A stretch of DNA of 64,000 bases from Hyphococcus sp. (GTDB taxonomy: Bacteria; Pseudomonadota; Alphaproteobacteria; Caulobacterales; Parvularculaceae): NCBI GenBank assembly GCA_021776415.1, contig JAJFFY010000044.1, positions 100,563-164,562 on the forward strand, written 5' to 3'. Below are positions 1 through 8,531 of this stretch, piece after piece. Every line of letters begins with the position of its first letter. Position 1 is the first letter of the stretch. The notes beneath the pieces were generated by a model that saw only the letters and a program-made list of their open reading frames with translations, had not been told where the DNA came from and did not search any database. Made by a program: the position numbers and the translations under genes.

Positions 1-35
1 TCATTTGTTGCGGATGCGTTGTCTGTCATCGTCAC
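1..35 (-). CDS. possible 5' end of a gene running off the window
   Basis: On the minus strand a GTG codon at 35 lies about 8 bases after an AAGGA ribosome-binding site. It opens a frame (MTMTDNASATN...) that stays open to the window edge; an ATG at 29 in the same frame is an alternative start. It lies just downstream of the glycosyltransferase gene on the same strand and would continue that operon. Only about ten codons are visible, so no function can be given. Confidence 0.4.
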   Translation of the reverse strand, partial: MTMTDNASATN

Positions 36-69
36 TTTAAATATCCTTGGTGGTCACGCCCATCATTGG

Positions 70-1281
70 TCAATCAAAATTTCGGGGCCGTGCTAGCATG
101 CTGTCCAAAAAGGCGGCGGCCCGCGCGCCGATCACGCCCGTATTGTATTCTTCGCGTGCTTTTCGCCGTCCTGCAATTGAAAACCGTTCGCTCAGGTCAG
201 GTTCCGCCATCAGGCGCGTAAGCGCGCCAGCCATATCTTCGGCGCTGAGGCTGTCAAGGACGACCCCGGCGTCATCGGCGACGAATTCCGCCGCGCCGCC
301 GGCCTCCCTGAAGCAGATGATCGGCGCGCCGAAGGCCGCCATTTCCATCACGCTGCGTGGGAAAGGATCATCGCGGGAGGTCATCAGCCCGATGTTGAAA
401 ATTTTCAGATAAGGGTAAGGATTTTTGCGCTCGCCCGTAAAGATAATTTTTCCTTGCAGGCCGGCCTTAGCGATTTTCTGCTCCATACCCTCACGCATGC
501 CGCCGGCGCCAACCCAGACGAAGCGGATGTCTTTATCGTTTGGTTTAGCTAGAATTGTCTGTGCGGCCTCAACAAACAGATCGACGCCTTTGCGCGCATC
601 GACCGAACCAATACCGCCTATAACTATAGCGTTTTGTGGCAGGCCCATCTCTGCGCGTATCTCGTCTTCGGTTTTCTCTCTGGCGAGGGCGTCAAACTGC
701 TCCGGTTCGACCGAGCCGGGCACAATATCGATATGCTCGCGTGGAATAGCATGTTCCTGATGCAGATAGTTTTTGACAAATTCAGAGACGGCGAAATAAC
801 GAATGTTCGGGTTGGAAAACACCGCACGCTGGGTCTTGTTATAAAGATCGACCGTTGTCCACAATTCGCGAACGTGAACTAGCACCGGCGTCTTTGATCG
901 CAGCCCTTTTAAGATATCGCCGTTTACGGATGTGTTGGAATAGATCAGGTCAGGGTTATACGCGTGCACCCATTGCCGCAAACTCTCTTCGTGTCGCCAT
1001 TGTTTGATCCGTTTTTTGACTCCGTCTAATCCTGATAGTTTGGGGCCCGCGTCGCCGACGGGGCGCATGTCACCGGGGTCGAGATAGTGTTGATAGTACA
1101 CCTTCGTCGGCGCCAGCTTTTCATATTCTGCACGCAATGGGCCGGCTTTGCGCATGATCATGTGAAATTCCCAGTCGCGATGGTTTGCGAAATGCTTCAT
1201 CAATGTCAGTAAGCTGATCGGTGCGCCGCTCAACGTACCGTGGTGGGATATAAAAAGAATGCGCGGGGGGCTCGTGGTCAT
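70..1281 (-). CDS. glycosyltransferase family 4 (GT-B fold)
   Basis: This 403-residue protein is a probable retaining sugar transferase of the GT4 type, acting in the cytoplasm on a surface polysaccharide or lipid-linked glycan. The N-terminal Rossmann half opens with ILFISHHGTLSGAP, a glycine-containing loop after the first strand. The C-terminal half has IGSVDARKGVDLFVEAA and, near residue 320, DDPFPRSVMEMAAFG, which fits the sugar-nucleotide-binding E-x7-E region of the family. Its ATG overlaps the stop of the upstream DUF115 gene by four bases (ATGA), so the two are translationally coupled. Donor and acceptor cannot be read from sequence. Nearby rfbA and rfbC make rhamnose a plausible but unproven substrate. 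Confidence 0.85.
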   Translation of the reverse strand: MTTSPPRILFISHHGTLSGAPISLLTLMKHFANHRDWEFHMIMRKAGPLRAEYEKLAPTKVYYQHYLDPGDMRPVGDAGPKLSGLDGVKKRIKQWRHEESLRQWVHAYNPDLIYSNTSVNGDILKGLRSKTPVLVHVRELWTTVDLYNKTQRAVFSNPNIRYFAVSEFVKNYLHQEHAIPREHIDIVPGSVEPEQFDALAREKTEDEIRAEMGLPQNAIVIGGIGSVDARKGVDLFVEAAQTILAKPNDKDIRFVWVGAGGMREGMEQKIAKAGLQGKIIFTGERKNPYPYLKIFNIGLMTSRDDPFPRSVMEMAAFGAPIICFREAGGAAEFVADDAGVVLDSLSAEDMAGALTRLMAEPDLSERFSIAGRRKAREEYNTGVIGARAAAFLDSMLARPRNFD

Positions 1282-2159
1282 GATTTTTTGAAAATGGCCT
1301 GAAAGTCGGTTCTGGGAAAAACATTGAGCTCGCTGTTAACGCCGGCATTGTAAATTTTACGCCCATGCTGCGCATAGGTCTCCGCGGCGAGCGCGTAGGC
1401 TTGGTCTTGAAGCGCCACATTCGGTACGCCGATCACGTCGCCGATCTTGTAATAGTCGGGATTGACGTGACATTGGCGCACCAGCTCGTAATTTTCAGCC
1501 GTCACTTCAATTTTGCCGGGGGGGAAGCGCCTGGCCAGTTCGCCATAAGTGTGATCGACGCCAATCAGATAGACAGGGTCGCAGCCCAGATGGAAGGCGA
1601 GCTGCAGGGCGATATAGGTGATAGTCGATCCGAGATAGACGATATGTGCGAAATCACGGGAAAATTGAATCCCGAGCTCATCAAAATAATAAGGGTCAGC
1701 GCGGCGCGCATTAAAGAAGATCGTGTCCTTGAAATTCTTGAAGCAATAAGCGTTGTAAATCGCAGCAAGCTTGGTCGGTCCCTTTACTTGATGAATTTCA
1801 TGGCGGCGCAGTTCGGTCTGCTCGGTGTCTTCGAATAAAAGATATTTGGTGTGAAACCCCCACTGATCAAACATTTGGTAAATGCCATTGGCCCCGAAGG
1901 TGATTTGATTTTTAAGGGGCGACAGATCCATTTCCTTTAGGCTCGGCCCGTTGCCGAGAATAAAGCCCGGCTTGCCGGCGTGAGTATTTCGCATGTGCCG
2001 CAGCACAGTCTGAAAACCCGGTCGGCGCAACAGTCGTAATTGACCGGCGCCATTCCTCACAGGCTTGATCTGATCGAAGTAATTTGCTCGCGCGCGCACA
2101 AGGCGCAGATAGCCGCGAAGCTTTTCTTTTTCCGGAAAATTCTTTGTCCATACAATCAT
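1278..2159 (-). CDS. DUF115 / MptE-like protein (6-hydroxymethylpterin pyrophosphokinase MptE-like family)
   Basis: A 293-residue protein with the hallmarks of the DUF115 family: FILGNGPSLKEMDL near residue 67, an ITFGANGIYQMF segment, and VYLIGVDHTY near residue 197. The family includes archaeal MptE and the core of bacterial Maf proteins linked to flagellin or capsule glycosylation. In glycan clusters its members are thought to transfer or modify sugars such as nonulosonic acids or phosphosugars, but the reaction here is unknown. It is the first gene of the pair with the GT4 enzyme. The ATG at 2159 is preceded by a 291-base gap that must hold the promoter. Confidence 0.75.
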   Translation of the reverse strand: MIVWTKNFPEKEKLRGYLRLVRARANYFDQIKPVRNGAGQLRLLRRPGFQTVLRHMRNTHAGKPGFILGNGPSLKEMDLSPLKNQITFGANGIYQMFDQWGFHTKYLLFEDTEQTELRRHEIHQVKGPTKLAAIYNAYCFKNFKDTIFFNARRADPYYFDELGIQFSRDFAHIVYLGSTITYIALQLAFHLGCDPVYLIGVDHTYGELARRFPPGKIEVTAENYELVRQCHVNPDYYKIGDVIGVPNVALQDQAYALAAETYAQHGRKIYNAGVNSELNVFPRTDFQAIFKKS

Positions 2160-2450
2160 GGGCGGGATTTGATTCTTGCTTGCTGGGCGTTGCGATAATC
2201 TACGGTCTGTAAGAGTCTAAATGAGCGACGCTTTTTCGACGTACTGGCGATAATATGACATTTATAACAACGATATGAAATCCCTTACTTGTTTTATCGA
2301 TCTTATCGGCGCGAGGCATAGTTGATCTCTTTGCAAGTCGCAACCTGATATCACGCTTTTCACATTTGCAGCCGAAACCGACCAAGCCATGACCGGGCGG
2401 GGCTGAGATTAATCGGAAACACTGGCGGAGAAGATCTCGAATCTGGGCAT
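2160..2450. other. AT-rich intergenic region, promoter for the DUF115-GT4 pair
   Basis: About 290 bases between the acyltransferase stop and the DUF115 start. The part between 2210 and 2360 is clearly richer in A and T than its surroundings. No convincing ORF, terminator or structured RNA was seen. Confidence 0.4.
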
Positions 2451-4412
2451 TTACTGCGGGCGAAATAATTCAGGATGCTGCTGTATGATCCGATCGGTAA
2501 CGAGATCTACCCCATTCAAACTAAGATGTGATCCATCCCATACAAGAACGTTATTTTTATTAATGAGAAAATCGCATGTAGATTCCGAGCAAATCGTGTT
2601 TGTTCGCGAAACATAAGAAATGGTTGGGAGCTTTTCAACAATTTTCAAAGATAGTGCGTCTATTTCATTTGCGTACGAATAGAAATTTTCATATGCGATG
2701 GCGTTGATGTCGCTAACGCTGCGTCCTTGCTGAAGCATTCTGATAGCTTCGTGATGGAAATTTCTTCCGAAGCCTACGGTCTTACCCATAAACACGATAT
2801 TCAAAGAGTCGCTGCTTCTGTTGACTTTGGCGATTAGTTGCATAAAGCGATTTAAATATTCTAGGTCTTCTGTACTATACCAATTTGCAATAACGATGAT
2901 ATCTGCGGTCGCTGCCGTCAGCGCTTTTGAGTAACGATTCAGTTGTTCTCGGCAATCCGTTTGCGCCCACTCTTTTTCGTCTAACAGGCTGACTTTCCAG
3001 CATTTCTCATCGACGTTTAAAACTCTAACCTGGAAGTCTGGGCTTAGTTTTCTGTGTAGTCCATTCGATATATCTGTCGCATGACTATCTCCGACTACAA
3101 GAGTTCTATTCTTGGCTACGGTGAATGTTGGGTACACGATATTCTGTCTATTGTAAGCGATTGTCTGCTGCCTTAGGGCATCAAGCTTCAGGATGTCGGA
3201 ATCTTCTATGCCAGCAAAGCGCCAAGGCCAGCCATTGTTCGCCCAAACATTGGCGGCAGGGAATATGACCACGAGCGCGAGAAACAGACAAGAGATTGCA
3301 AAGCCGCCAGATGACAACGACCTTTGTCCGGGTGCTCGTCGCCTGAACGGTTTTTCAATATATCGAAACATTAACCAGGCGCCGACGACAGAAATCAGGC
3401 AAACCAAAATGCGCTCAATTCCAGACAGGTCGCTAAGTTTGTAATACTTATAAAATACTATAATAGGCCAGTGAATAAGATATAGCGAGTAACTTATCAG
3501 GCCTATAAGGACGGCGGCCCGGTTGTTTAAAATCCGCCCTGCATATTGGGCGCCGGCGCCACTATAAATCAATAGGGCCGCACCCATGCAGGGCATGATT
3601 GCGTTATATGTCGGGAATAGAGTTTCTTCCGTATAGACAAATAATGGATAGGCGATCAACGCCAGTCCAATTATCACAAACGGTTCTAGGATAATTTTGT
3701 TTCGTGGTTGATGAGGTGCAATCCAGACAAGTAACGCGCCTATGACAAATTCAAACACACGGAAGGGCGTCAGGTAGAAAATTGTCGCCCGGCCGTCGAG
3801 GGCCCCACTTGTCTGAGACGGAAAAATACTTGAAGCAAGAGCGCTTTTACCGTCGGCAAATTCAATATTTAACAGAAAACTGAAGACGCCGATCGCGGAT
3901 AAAGCAATTAACGGCCCGGCTTTTTTTGTTTTCAGTAATAAGAGCCAGATGAGAAAGGGCCAAGTTAAATAGAATTGTTCTTCAACGCTGAGCGACCACG
4001 TATGCAGGAGTGGTTTAATGCTCGCAGTAGCATCAAAATATCCGCTTTCATTCCAAAAATAAAAATTCGACAGGCTCATTACTGCATGCAACAAGGCGCC
4101 GCCAAACCGTTCTAAATCCGGGGGAGAAAACAAGATTACAGCAAGCAACATCGATACAGAGAGTGTAAAAAAGAGGCTGGGAAAAAGTCGCCGCGCTCTT
4201 CGAGCATAAAATTCTAAAAACCGAAAACGGCCAGTCTCAAGTAGTTCGTCTTTAATCAACCGTGTAATGAGAAAACCGCTAATAACGAAAAAAACGTCTA
4301 CCCCGATAAATCCACCTTTGAAGACGCTAAAGCCGACGTGATAAAAAAGCACGCTCAGCACAGCAATCGCTCGGAGGCCATCGATATCGGGACGGTATTT
4401 CACAGGGGTCAT
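2451..4412 (-). CDS. membrane acyltransferase, OafA/acyltransferase-3 family with C-terminal SGNH domain
   Basis: A 653-residue protein of the O-acetyltransferase type that decorates surface polysaccharide with acyl groups. The N-terminal two thirds is the acyltransferase-3 domain with about ten membrane helices. It opens with YRPDIDGLRAIAVLSVLFYH, whose His is the family's catalytic residue, and has an ARRARRLFP motif near residue 90. The last 250 residues form an SGNH-hydrolase-like domain with VVGDSHATD (nucleophile Ser) and a DGSHLS block near the C-terminus supplying Asp and His. This architecture matches OafA-like enzymes. The gene is visibly AT-richer than its neighbours, which suggests horizontal acquisition, as is common for O-antigen modification genes. 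Confidence 0.9.
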   Translation of the reverse strand: MTPVKYRPDIDGLRAIAVLSVLFYHVGFSVFKGGFIGVDVFFVISGFLITRLIKDELLETGRFRFLEFYARRARRLFPSLFFTLSVSMLLAVILFSPPDLERFGGALLHAVMSLSNFYFWNESGYFDATASIKPLLHTWSLSVEEQFYLTWPFLIWLLLLKTKKAGPLIALSAIGVFSFLLNIEFADGKSALASSIFPSQTSGALDGRATIFYLTPFRVFEFVIGALLVWIAPHQPRNKIILEPFVIIGLALIAYPLFVYTEETLFPTYNAIMPCMGAALLIYSGAGAQYAGRILNNRAAVLIGLISYSLYLIHWPIIVFYKYYKLSDLSGIERILVCLISVVGAWLMFRYIEKPFRRRAPGQRSLSSGGFAISCLFLALVVIFPAANVWANNGWPWRFAGIEDSDILKLDALRQQTIAYNRQNIVYPTFTVAKNRTLVVGDSHATDISNGLHRKLSPDFQVRVLNVDEKCWKVSLLDEKEWAQTDCREQLNRYSKALTAATADIIVIANWYSTEDLEYLNRFMQLIAKVNRSSDSLNIVFMGKTVGFGRNFHHEAIRMLQQGRSVSDINAIAYENFYSYANEIDALSLKIVEKLPTISYVSRTNTICSESTCDFLINKNNVLVWDGSHLSLNGVDLVTDRIIQQHPELFRPQ

Positions 4413-4507
4413 TAGCGAGGGGCTGGTTTGGGGCCGTATGAAAAAGAAATGTTGTGCGATTTAGACAATAAAGAGTGATCTGCGCGGATAACCGCTTTAT
4501 CCGTGTG

Positions 4508-5497
4508 TTAGTCGGAAATAGTCTCCCCAATCTCCTCAAACAGAGGCCTGTAGGCTGCGCGCATCGCCGGGTTGAGCGCCCAGTTTTTCCAGCCGGCGGC
4601 GAGGCGCGGGTTCATCTCTACGGTTTTGATGACGGCAACCGCCTCGTCTGCGAAGCCTGATTTACACAAATGTAAGGCCTTTGCGCATTTTAGCCGCTCC
4701 AGGACCGGCCCTTCGAGAGGCGCGAGAATCGTTTCCCAAACATCCTCGATCGAACATTTGTCCCATTGTTGATTAAGGACGGCGTCGAATTCGACATCTT
4801 CCGGGGTCAATGGCTGTTCCAGCGTGAAGCTGACGGTGCCGCCCGATGTCAAGGCATGGGATAGTTTGACCTTCTCTTTCAGCAGCGCGAAACACAGCGG
4901 CGTTTCGTATGAGGGCGGGTGCTGATAATCCTGGCACACAAGATATGATCGCCCAGGCATCAACGCCGTTGCAAATGTCCGCATCGCTCCTTTAAGAAGT
5001 TTTGCTGTCTTGGGTCCATCAAGAAACAGAATTTCGACAGGTTGGTCCGCTGGCCAGTCAAGTTTTAGAAAATTCGCTTTTCGCGCTTGGATGAAAGGCG
5101 CGAGCGATTTTGTGAATTCGAGAAACTTCGGCATGAAGTCGTCGCCCCTGGCGAGGTCGAGACCGGATTTGTCATTATCCAGCCCGCCTCCCCAGACAAA
5201 AGCGTCGAATGTGTGGACTTTTTCACTCTTGACGCCAGGCGCATGGGAGTCGCGAAGTCCGGCGGCCAGGAAAACCGTGCTTAACCCAAGCCATGCGCCT
5301 AGTTCCACAACCGCACCCTCGCCGCGATACAGATGACTCACAAGGGCATAAATGTAGCGTTGTTCGCCATTAGAAATCTGTCCGGGTACGGGTGGGATGT
5401 CCGTCGGAAGAACCACATCAGTAAAGTCGGAATGGCGCGGCGCTCCCGGCAATATTGAAGACGGCGGAGAGGCGCTAAGGCGTGTAGTGTTGTTCAT
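4508..5497 (-). CDS. class I SAM-dependent methyltransferase-like protein
   Basis: A 329-residue protein. A SAM-binding motif I is visible as VVELGAWLGLSTVFLAAGL near residue 58, followed by HTFDAFVWGGG and an acidic strand ending EILFLDGPKTA. This arrangement fits the Methyltransf_24/TylF-like group, often found in polysaccharide gene clusters. The C-terminal 90 residues are helical, with a tetratricopeptide-like look (LERLKCAKALHLCKSGFADEAVAVIKTVEMNPRLAAGW). It is transcribed with the glycan genes. Substrate unknown. The methyltransferase call rests on fold motifs only. Confidence 0.6.
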   Translation of the reverse strand: MNNTTRLSASPPSSILPGAPRHSDFTDVVLPTDIPPVPGQISNGEQRYIYALVSHLYRGEGAVVELGAWLGLSTVFLAAGLRDSHAPGVKSEKVHTFDAFVWGGGLDNDKSGLDLARGDDFMPKFLEFTKSLAPFIQARKANFLKLDWPADQPVEILFLDGPKTAKLLKGAMRTFATALMPGRSYLVCQDYQHPPSYETPLCFALLKEKVKLSHALTSGGTVSFTLEQPLTPEDVEFDAVLNQQWDKCSIEDVWETILAPLEGPVLERLKCAKALHLCKSGFADEAVAVIKTVEMNPRLAAGWKNWALNPAMRAAYRPLFEEIGETISD

Positions 5498-5651
5498 TTG
5501 ATCCAGTTGTTAATTGAAAAGCGAGGTACTATGAGCGAGTAGTTCCGTCAGCGCCTTTTTGAGCTGCGTCGCTAGCTTTGAGGTATTTTTATACATTAAA
5601 AGCGCCGCTCGACGAAAAGCAAGAACCCGTTATCATAGTTCATCATGACAA

Positions 5652-6203
5652 TCAAAATGGCGACCGGAAGGCTTTCCACGACAGTGCTTTGGAATCCTTG
5701 TTTGAAACCATCATATCGCCGCCGTCTACGCCCCAGTCGATTGCAAGCTCAGGATCGTCCCATTTAACGGAACCGTCGCTCGCCTGGTCGTAATAATTGT
5801 CGACCTTATAGGCGACATGAGTGTTGAGCTGGAGCGTGACAAAGCCGTGGAGAAAACCGGCGGGTACAAAAATCTGAACGCCGTTTTCCGCGCTTAGTTC
5901 GGCTTTTACCCACTTGCCATATGTCGGTGAGGCCTTGCGCGCATCGACGGCGACATCAACAATGGCGCCGCTCAAGACACGTACAAGCTTTGCTTGGGCG
6001 AAGAGCGGCGCCTGATAGTGGAGCCCACGCAACGTGCCTTTGCTGGCCGAATAGGACTGATTGTCCTGGACGAAATTACAACAGATCCCGGCCTGCTTGA
6101 AGGCTCTGGCGTTGTAGGTCTCGCAGAAATACCCGCGCGCATCGCCAATCCGCTTTGGCGTGATAAGTTTTACTTCGGGAATGCTGAGAGCATCGACTTG
6201 CAT
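5652..6203 (-). CDS. rfbC: dTDP-4-dehydrorhamnose 3,5-epimerase
   Basis: The enzyme inverts C3 and C5 of dTDP-4-keto-6-deoxyglucose in dTDP-L-rhamnose synthesis. At 183 residues it has the usual family length. It carries ARGYFCETYN near the start, LRGLHYQ containing the catalytic His, a VRVLSGAIVDVAVDAR strand pair, FVPAGFLHGF, and YKVDNYYD carrying the catalytic Tyr. rfbA lies 2.3 kb away on the same strand, separated by the opposite-strand nrdB block. rfbB and rfbD are not in the window. Confidence 0.95.
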   Translation of the reverse strand: MQVDALSIPEVKLITPKRIGDARGYFCETYNARAFKQAGICCNFVQDNQSYSASKGTLRGLHYQAPLFAQAKLVRVLSGAIVDVAVDARKASPTYGKWVKAELSAENGVQIFVPAGFLHGFVTLQLNTHVAYKVDNYYDQASDGSVKWDDPELAIDWGVDGGDMMVSNKDSKALSWKAFRSPF

Positions 6204-6363
6204 GCGGCATATAATCCTTGGGCGGGGCGAGATGTGCGTAGTGGGTTCAGTTTTCGCTTTATCCGGCGAGCCTCAGCTGGATGCAACCGGTTTGGCGCTT
6301 TCAATGGGGGCGAATCCGCCCATAGATTGAGTGCGCGGGGAAAACTCCGTGGAAAACTACCAA

Positions 6364-6410
6364 ACACCATATCTTGCGTTTTTTGCTGGCTTGCGCGCAA
6401 TATGCTGTGG
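6364..6410 (+). promoter_or_regulatory. probable NrdR-box pair upstream of nrdB
   Basis: Two 16-base elements lie at 6364-6379 (ACACCATATCTTGCGT) and 6395-6410 (GCGCAATATGCTGTGG). They match the NrdR consensus ACACwATATATwGTGT at about 13 and 11 of 16 positions. Their starts are 31 bases apart, the three-helical-turn phasing typical of NrdR box pairs in front of ribonucleotide reductase genes. They end 46 bases before the nrdB ATG, where repression of transcription is expected. The match was made by eye. Confidence 0.6.
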
Positions 6411-6456
6411 TAATCATCGCCCCAGGGCGACACTTTGTGAACGGGGAAACCGACTG

Positions 6457-7497
6457 ATGTCTGATGCTGCCGAAACGACCCATCCGCTGCCTGGCCTGTT
6501 GACGTCCTCTCGCGGCTACAAGCCGTTTCGCTACCCTTGGGCCTATGATTTCTGGAAGCGCCAGCAACAGGTTCACTGGATGCCGGAAGAGGTGCCCCTG
6601 GGTGAGGACTGCAAGGACTGGGCGAATAACATCACCGACGCCGAGCGCAATCTCCTGACCCAGATTTTCCGGTTTTTCACGCAAGGCGATATCGAGGTCA
6701 ACGATAACTACATGGAGCACTACGCCCGGGTGTTCAAACCGGTTGAAGTGAAAATGATGTTGTCGGCGTTTTCCAACATGGAGACCGTCCACATCGCCGC
6801 CTATGCGTTGTTATTGGAAACGGTGGGCATGCCGGATTCAGAATTTTCCGCGTTTATGGAATATGAATCCATGGCCGCCAAACACAATTACATTCAGGAA
6901 TTCGGCACAGGGACGAACGAAGACATCGCCCGCTCGATTGCGATGTTTGGCGGGTTTACCGAAGGCCTGCAATTATTCGCCTCCTTCGCCATGCTGATGA
7001 ATTTCCCGCGCTTTAACAAAATGAAGGGCATGGGCCAGATCGTGACCTGGTCGATCCGCGATGAGTCACTGCATTGCGAGGGCATGATCCAGCTCTATCA
7101 TGCGTTTGCACGTGAGACCGGTTGCGTCACCAAATCCGTTGCTGACGATATTATCGATTGCTGCAAAACCGTTGTTGGTCTGGAAGACAAGTTCATCGAT
7201 CTCGCCTTCGAGATGGGGCCGGTGGAAGGCATGACCGCAGACGACATCAAGCAATATATCCGCTATATCGCTGACTGGCGCCTCAGTCAGCTTGATCTGC
7301 CGAAAGTCTATGGCGTTGAAAAACACCCGCTGCCCTGGCTCACTGAAATTTTGAACGGCGTCGAGCACGCAAACTTTTTCGAGGCGCGTGCAACCGAATA
7401 TTCAAAAGCCGCCACTCGCGGCGAATGGCACGGCGGCGATGGCGTGTGGGCGAATTTTGATCAGATGATGGACAAGCGCAAAGAGACGGCGGTTTAA
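6457..7497 (+). CDS. nrdB: ribonucleoside-diphosphate reductase, beta subunit (class I)
   Basis: This is the radical-generating small subunit of class I ribonucleotide reductase, partner of NrdA, whose gene is not in the window. At 346 residues it has normal length. Metal-ligand motifs are METVH (Glu109, His112) and a later DESLH. Tyr116 lies four residues after His112, the spacing of the radical Tyr in the E. coli enzyme (His118/Tyr122). The ATG at 6457 follows a GGGGAAA ribosome-binding site and begins MSDAAETTHP. The frame is open upstream to 6331, but that part covers the regulatory region. Probable NrdR boxes precede the gene. Confidence 0.95.
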   Translation: MSDAAETTHPLPGLLTSSRGYKPFRYPWAYDFWKRQQQVHWMPEEVPLGEDCKDWANNITDAERNLLTQIFRFFTQGDIEVNDNYMEHYARVFKPVEVKMMLSAFSNMETVHIAAYALLLETVGMPDSEFSAFMEYESMAAKHNYIQEFGTGTNEDIARSIAMFGGFTEGLQLFASFAMLMNFPRFNKMKGMGQIVTWSIRDESLHCEGMIQLYHAFARETGCVTKSVADDIIDCCKTVVGLEDKFIDLAFEMGPVEGMTADDIKQYIRYIADWRLSQLDLPKVYGVEKHPLPWLTEILNGVEHANFFEARATEYSKAATRGEWHGGDGVWANFDQMMDKRKETAV

Positions 7498-7641
7498 AAT
7501 TTTGCGATTACAGCCGCGACTTTGCCCGCCTAACTTTGCCGGTCCGAAAGCCGCCGCCCGGTGTGGACAAGCCTGCCGCGTGCGGCCATATTCCGGTTGA
7601 ATTTTGTGATAATCCAATCGCGAGCCTGAGAAAGAAAATCC

Positions 7642-7863
7642 ATGTCCAACGATCCCGAACGCATTACCATTCTCGCCCGCGAATTCACCGTGGCGGCTCT
7701 CGAATTTCATCGCGGACGCATGGCTGAAAAGGGCTATCGCATGGAAGGCTCGATCACGCCGCGCGCGTTTAAGATGATCGAGGGCATGGATGCGCCAAAG
7801 GATCTGTTTGATGGCGAGCCGCTGTTCTCAGTAACCTTCGTCAAGCGCGACGTCATCGATTGA
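7642..7863 (+). CDS. small conserved-looking protein of unknown function
   Basis: A 73-residue soluble protein beginning MSNDPERITILAREFTVAAL, with no signal peptide or membrane helix. I do not recognise a family. The codon pattern resembles the neighbours. It lies 144 bases after nrdB and its stop overlaps or abuts the start of the next gene, so it is probably co-transcribed with the isomerase gene. Confidence 0.6.
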   Translation: MSNDPERITILAREFTVAALEFHRGRMAEKGYRMEGSITPRAFKMIEGMDAPKDLFDGEPLFSVTFVKRDVID

Positions 7864-7871
7864 TTTTGCCC

Positions 7872-8513
7872 ATGGCCAAGCTCGACATTTACTGGTCATT
7901 TCGCAGCCCTTATTCATACCTGGCTGTTGACCGGCTGGTTGGGATTGCGCGCGATTTTGACGTCGATATAGATTTTCGCCCGGTGCGGCCGCTGGCGATG
8001 CGCGAGCCGGATTTTTTTGAGCGCGGCCGCAAACAATTTCTGCCATATCTTTTCAACGATTTTCCGCGCGAGGCGGAACAGTTGGGCATAAGTTGCGCCA
8101 TGCCCAATCCGGACCCGATCAAAATGGATATGACGTCCGGCAAGGTCGATCCGGATCAACCGATCATGAACCAGTTGATGGAGCTTGCAATTGCCGCTTG
8201 CGCAGAAAATCGCGGGCTCGACTTTGCGCAAGTCGTCGGCGCTTCAATCTGGGGCGGCCAACCGAACTGGAATGAACCAAGCGCACTCGCAGCGACATTA
8301 AAAAGCGCCGGGTTTGACCTGGCTGCGCTGTCGCAATGGGCGGCGGACAACCCATCGGCCATTAAAGAGGCCACCGAGCGCAATGAAGCCGAGCAACTCA
8401 AACATCATTGGGGTGTGCCGCTGATGGTGCTGGATGGCGAAGCATTTTTTGGCCAGGACCGTTTGGGTTCGCTGGTCTGGCGGTTGGAGCAACGCGGGCT
8501 TCGGCGCGACTAG
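7872..8513 (+). CDS. DsbA-family protein, 2-hydroxychromene-2-carboxylate isomerase type
   Basis: A 213-residue thioredoxin-fold protein of the kappa-GST/HCCA isomerase group. It starts MAKLDIYWSFRSPYSYLAVD, with the SPYS segment that holds the glutathione-activating Ser in HCCA isomerases. It ends with WGVPLMVLDGEAFFGQDRL, containing the cis-Pro loop and the conserved FxGxDR-type tail. Characterised members act in naphthalene catabolism, but chromosomal homologues without degradation genes nearby are common and their substrates are unknown. I chose the ATG at 7872. An in-frame TTG at 7860 overlaps the previous stop. Convergent with rfbA. Confidence 0.85.
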   Translation: MAKLDIYWSFRSPYSYLAVDRLVGIARDFDVDIDFRPVRPLAMREPDFFERGRKQFLPYLFNDFPREAEQLGISCAMPNPDPIKMDMTSGKVDPDQPIMNQLMELAIAACAENRGLDFAQVVGASIWGGQPNWNEPSALAATLKSAGFDLAALSQWAADNPSAIKEATERNEAEQLKHHWGVPLMVLDGEAFFGQDRLGSLVWRLEQRGLRRD

Positions 8514-8531
8514 CCGGGGCGCGATTAGCGG

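Noticed and set aside
8500..8531. Short direct repeat (GCGCGAnTAGC twice) between the isomerase gene and rfbA
   Set aside because: Two imperfect copies only, spanning the stop codon; likely chance.
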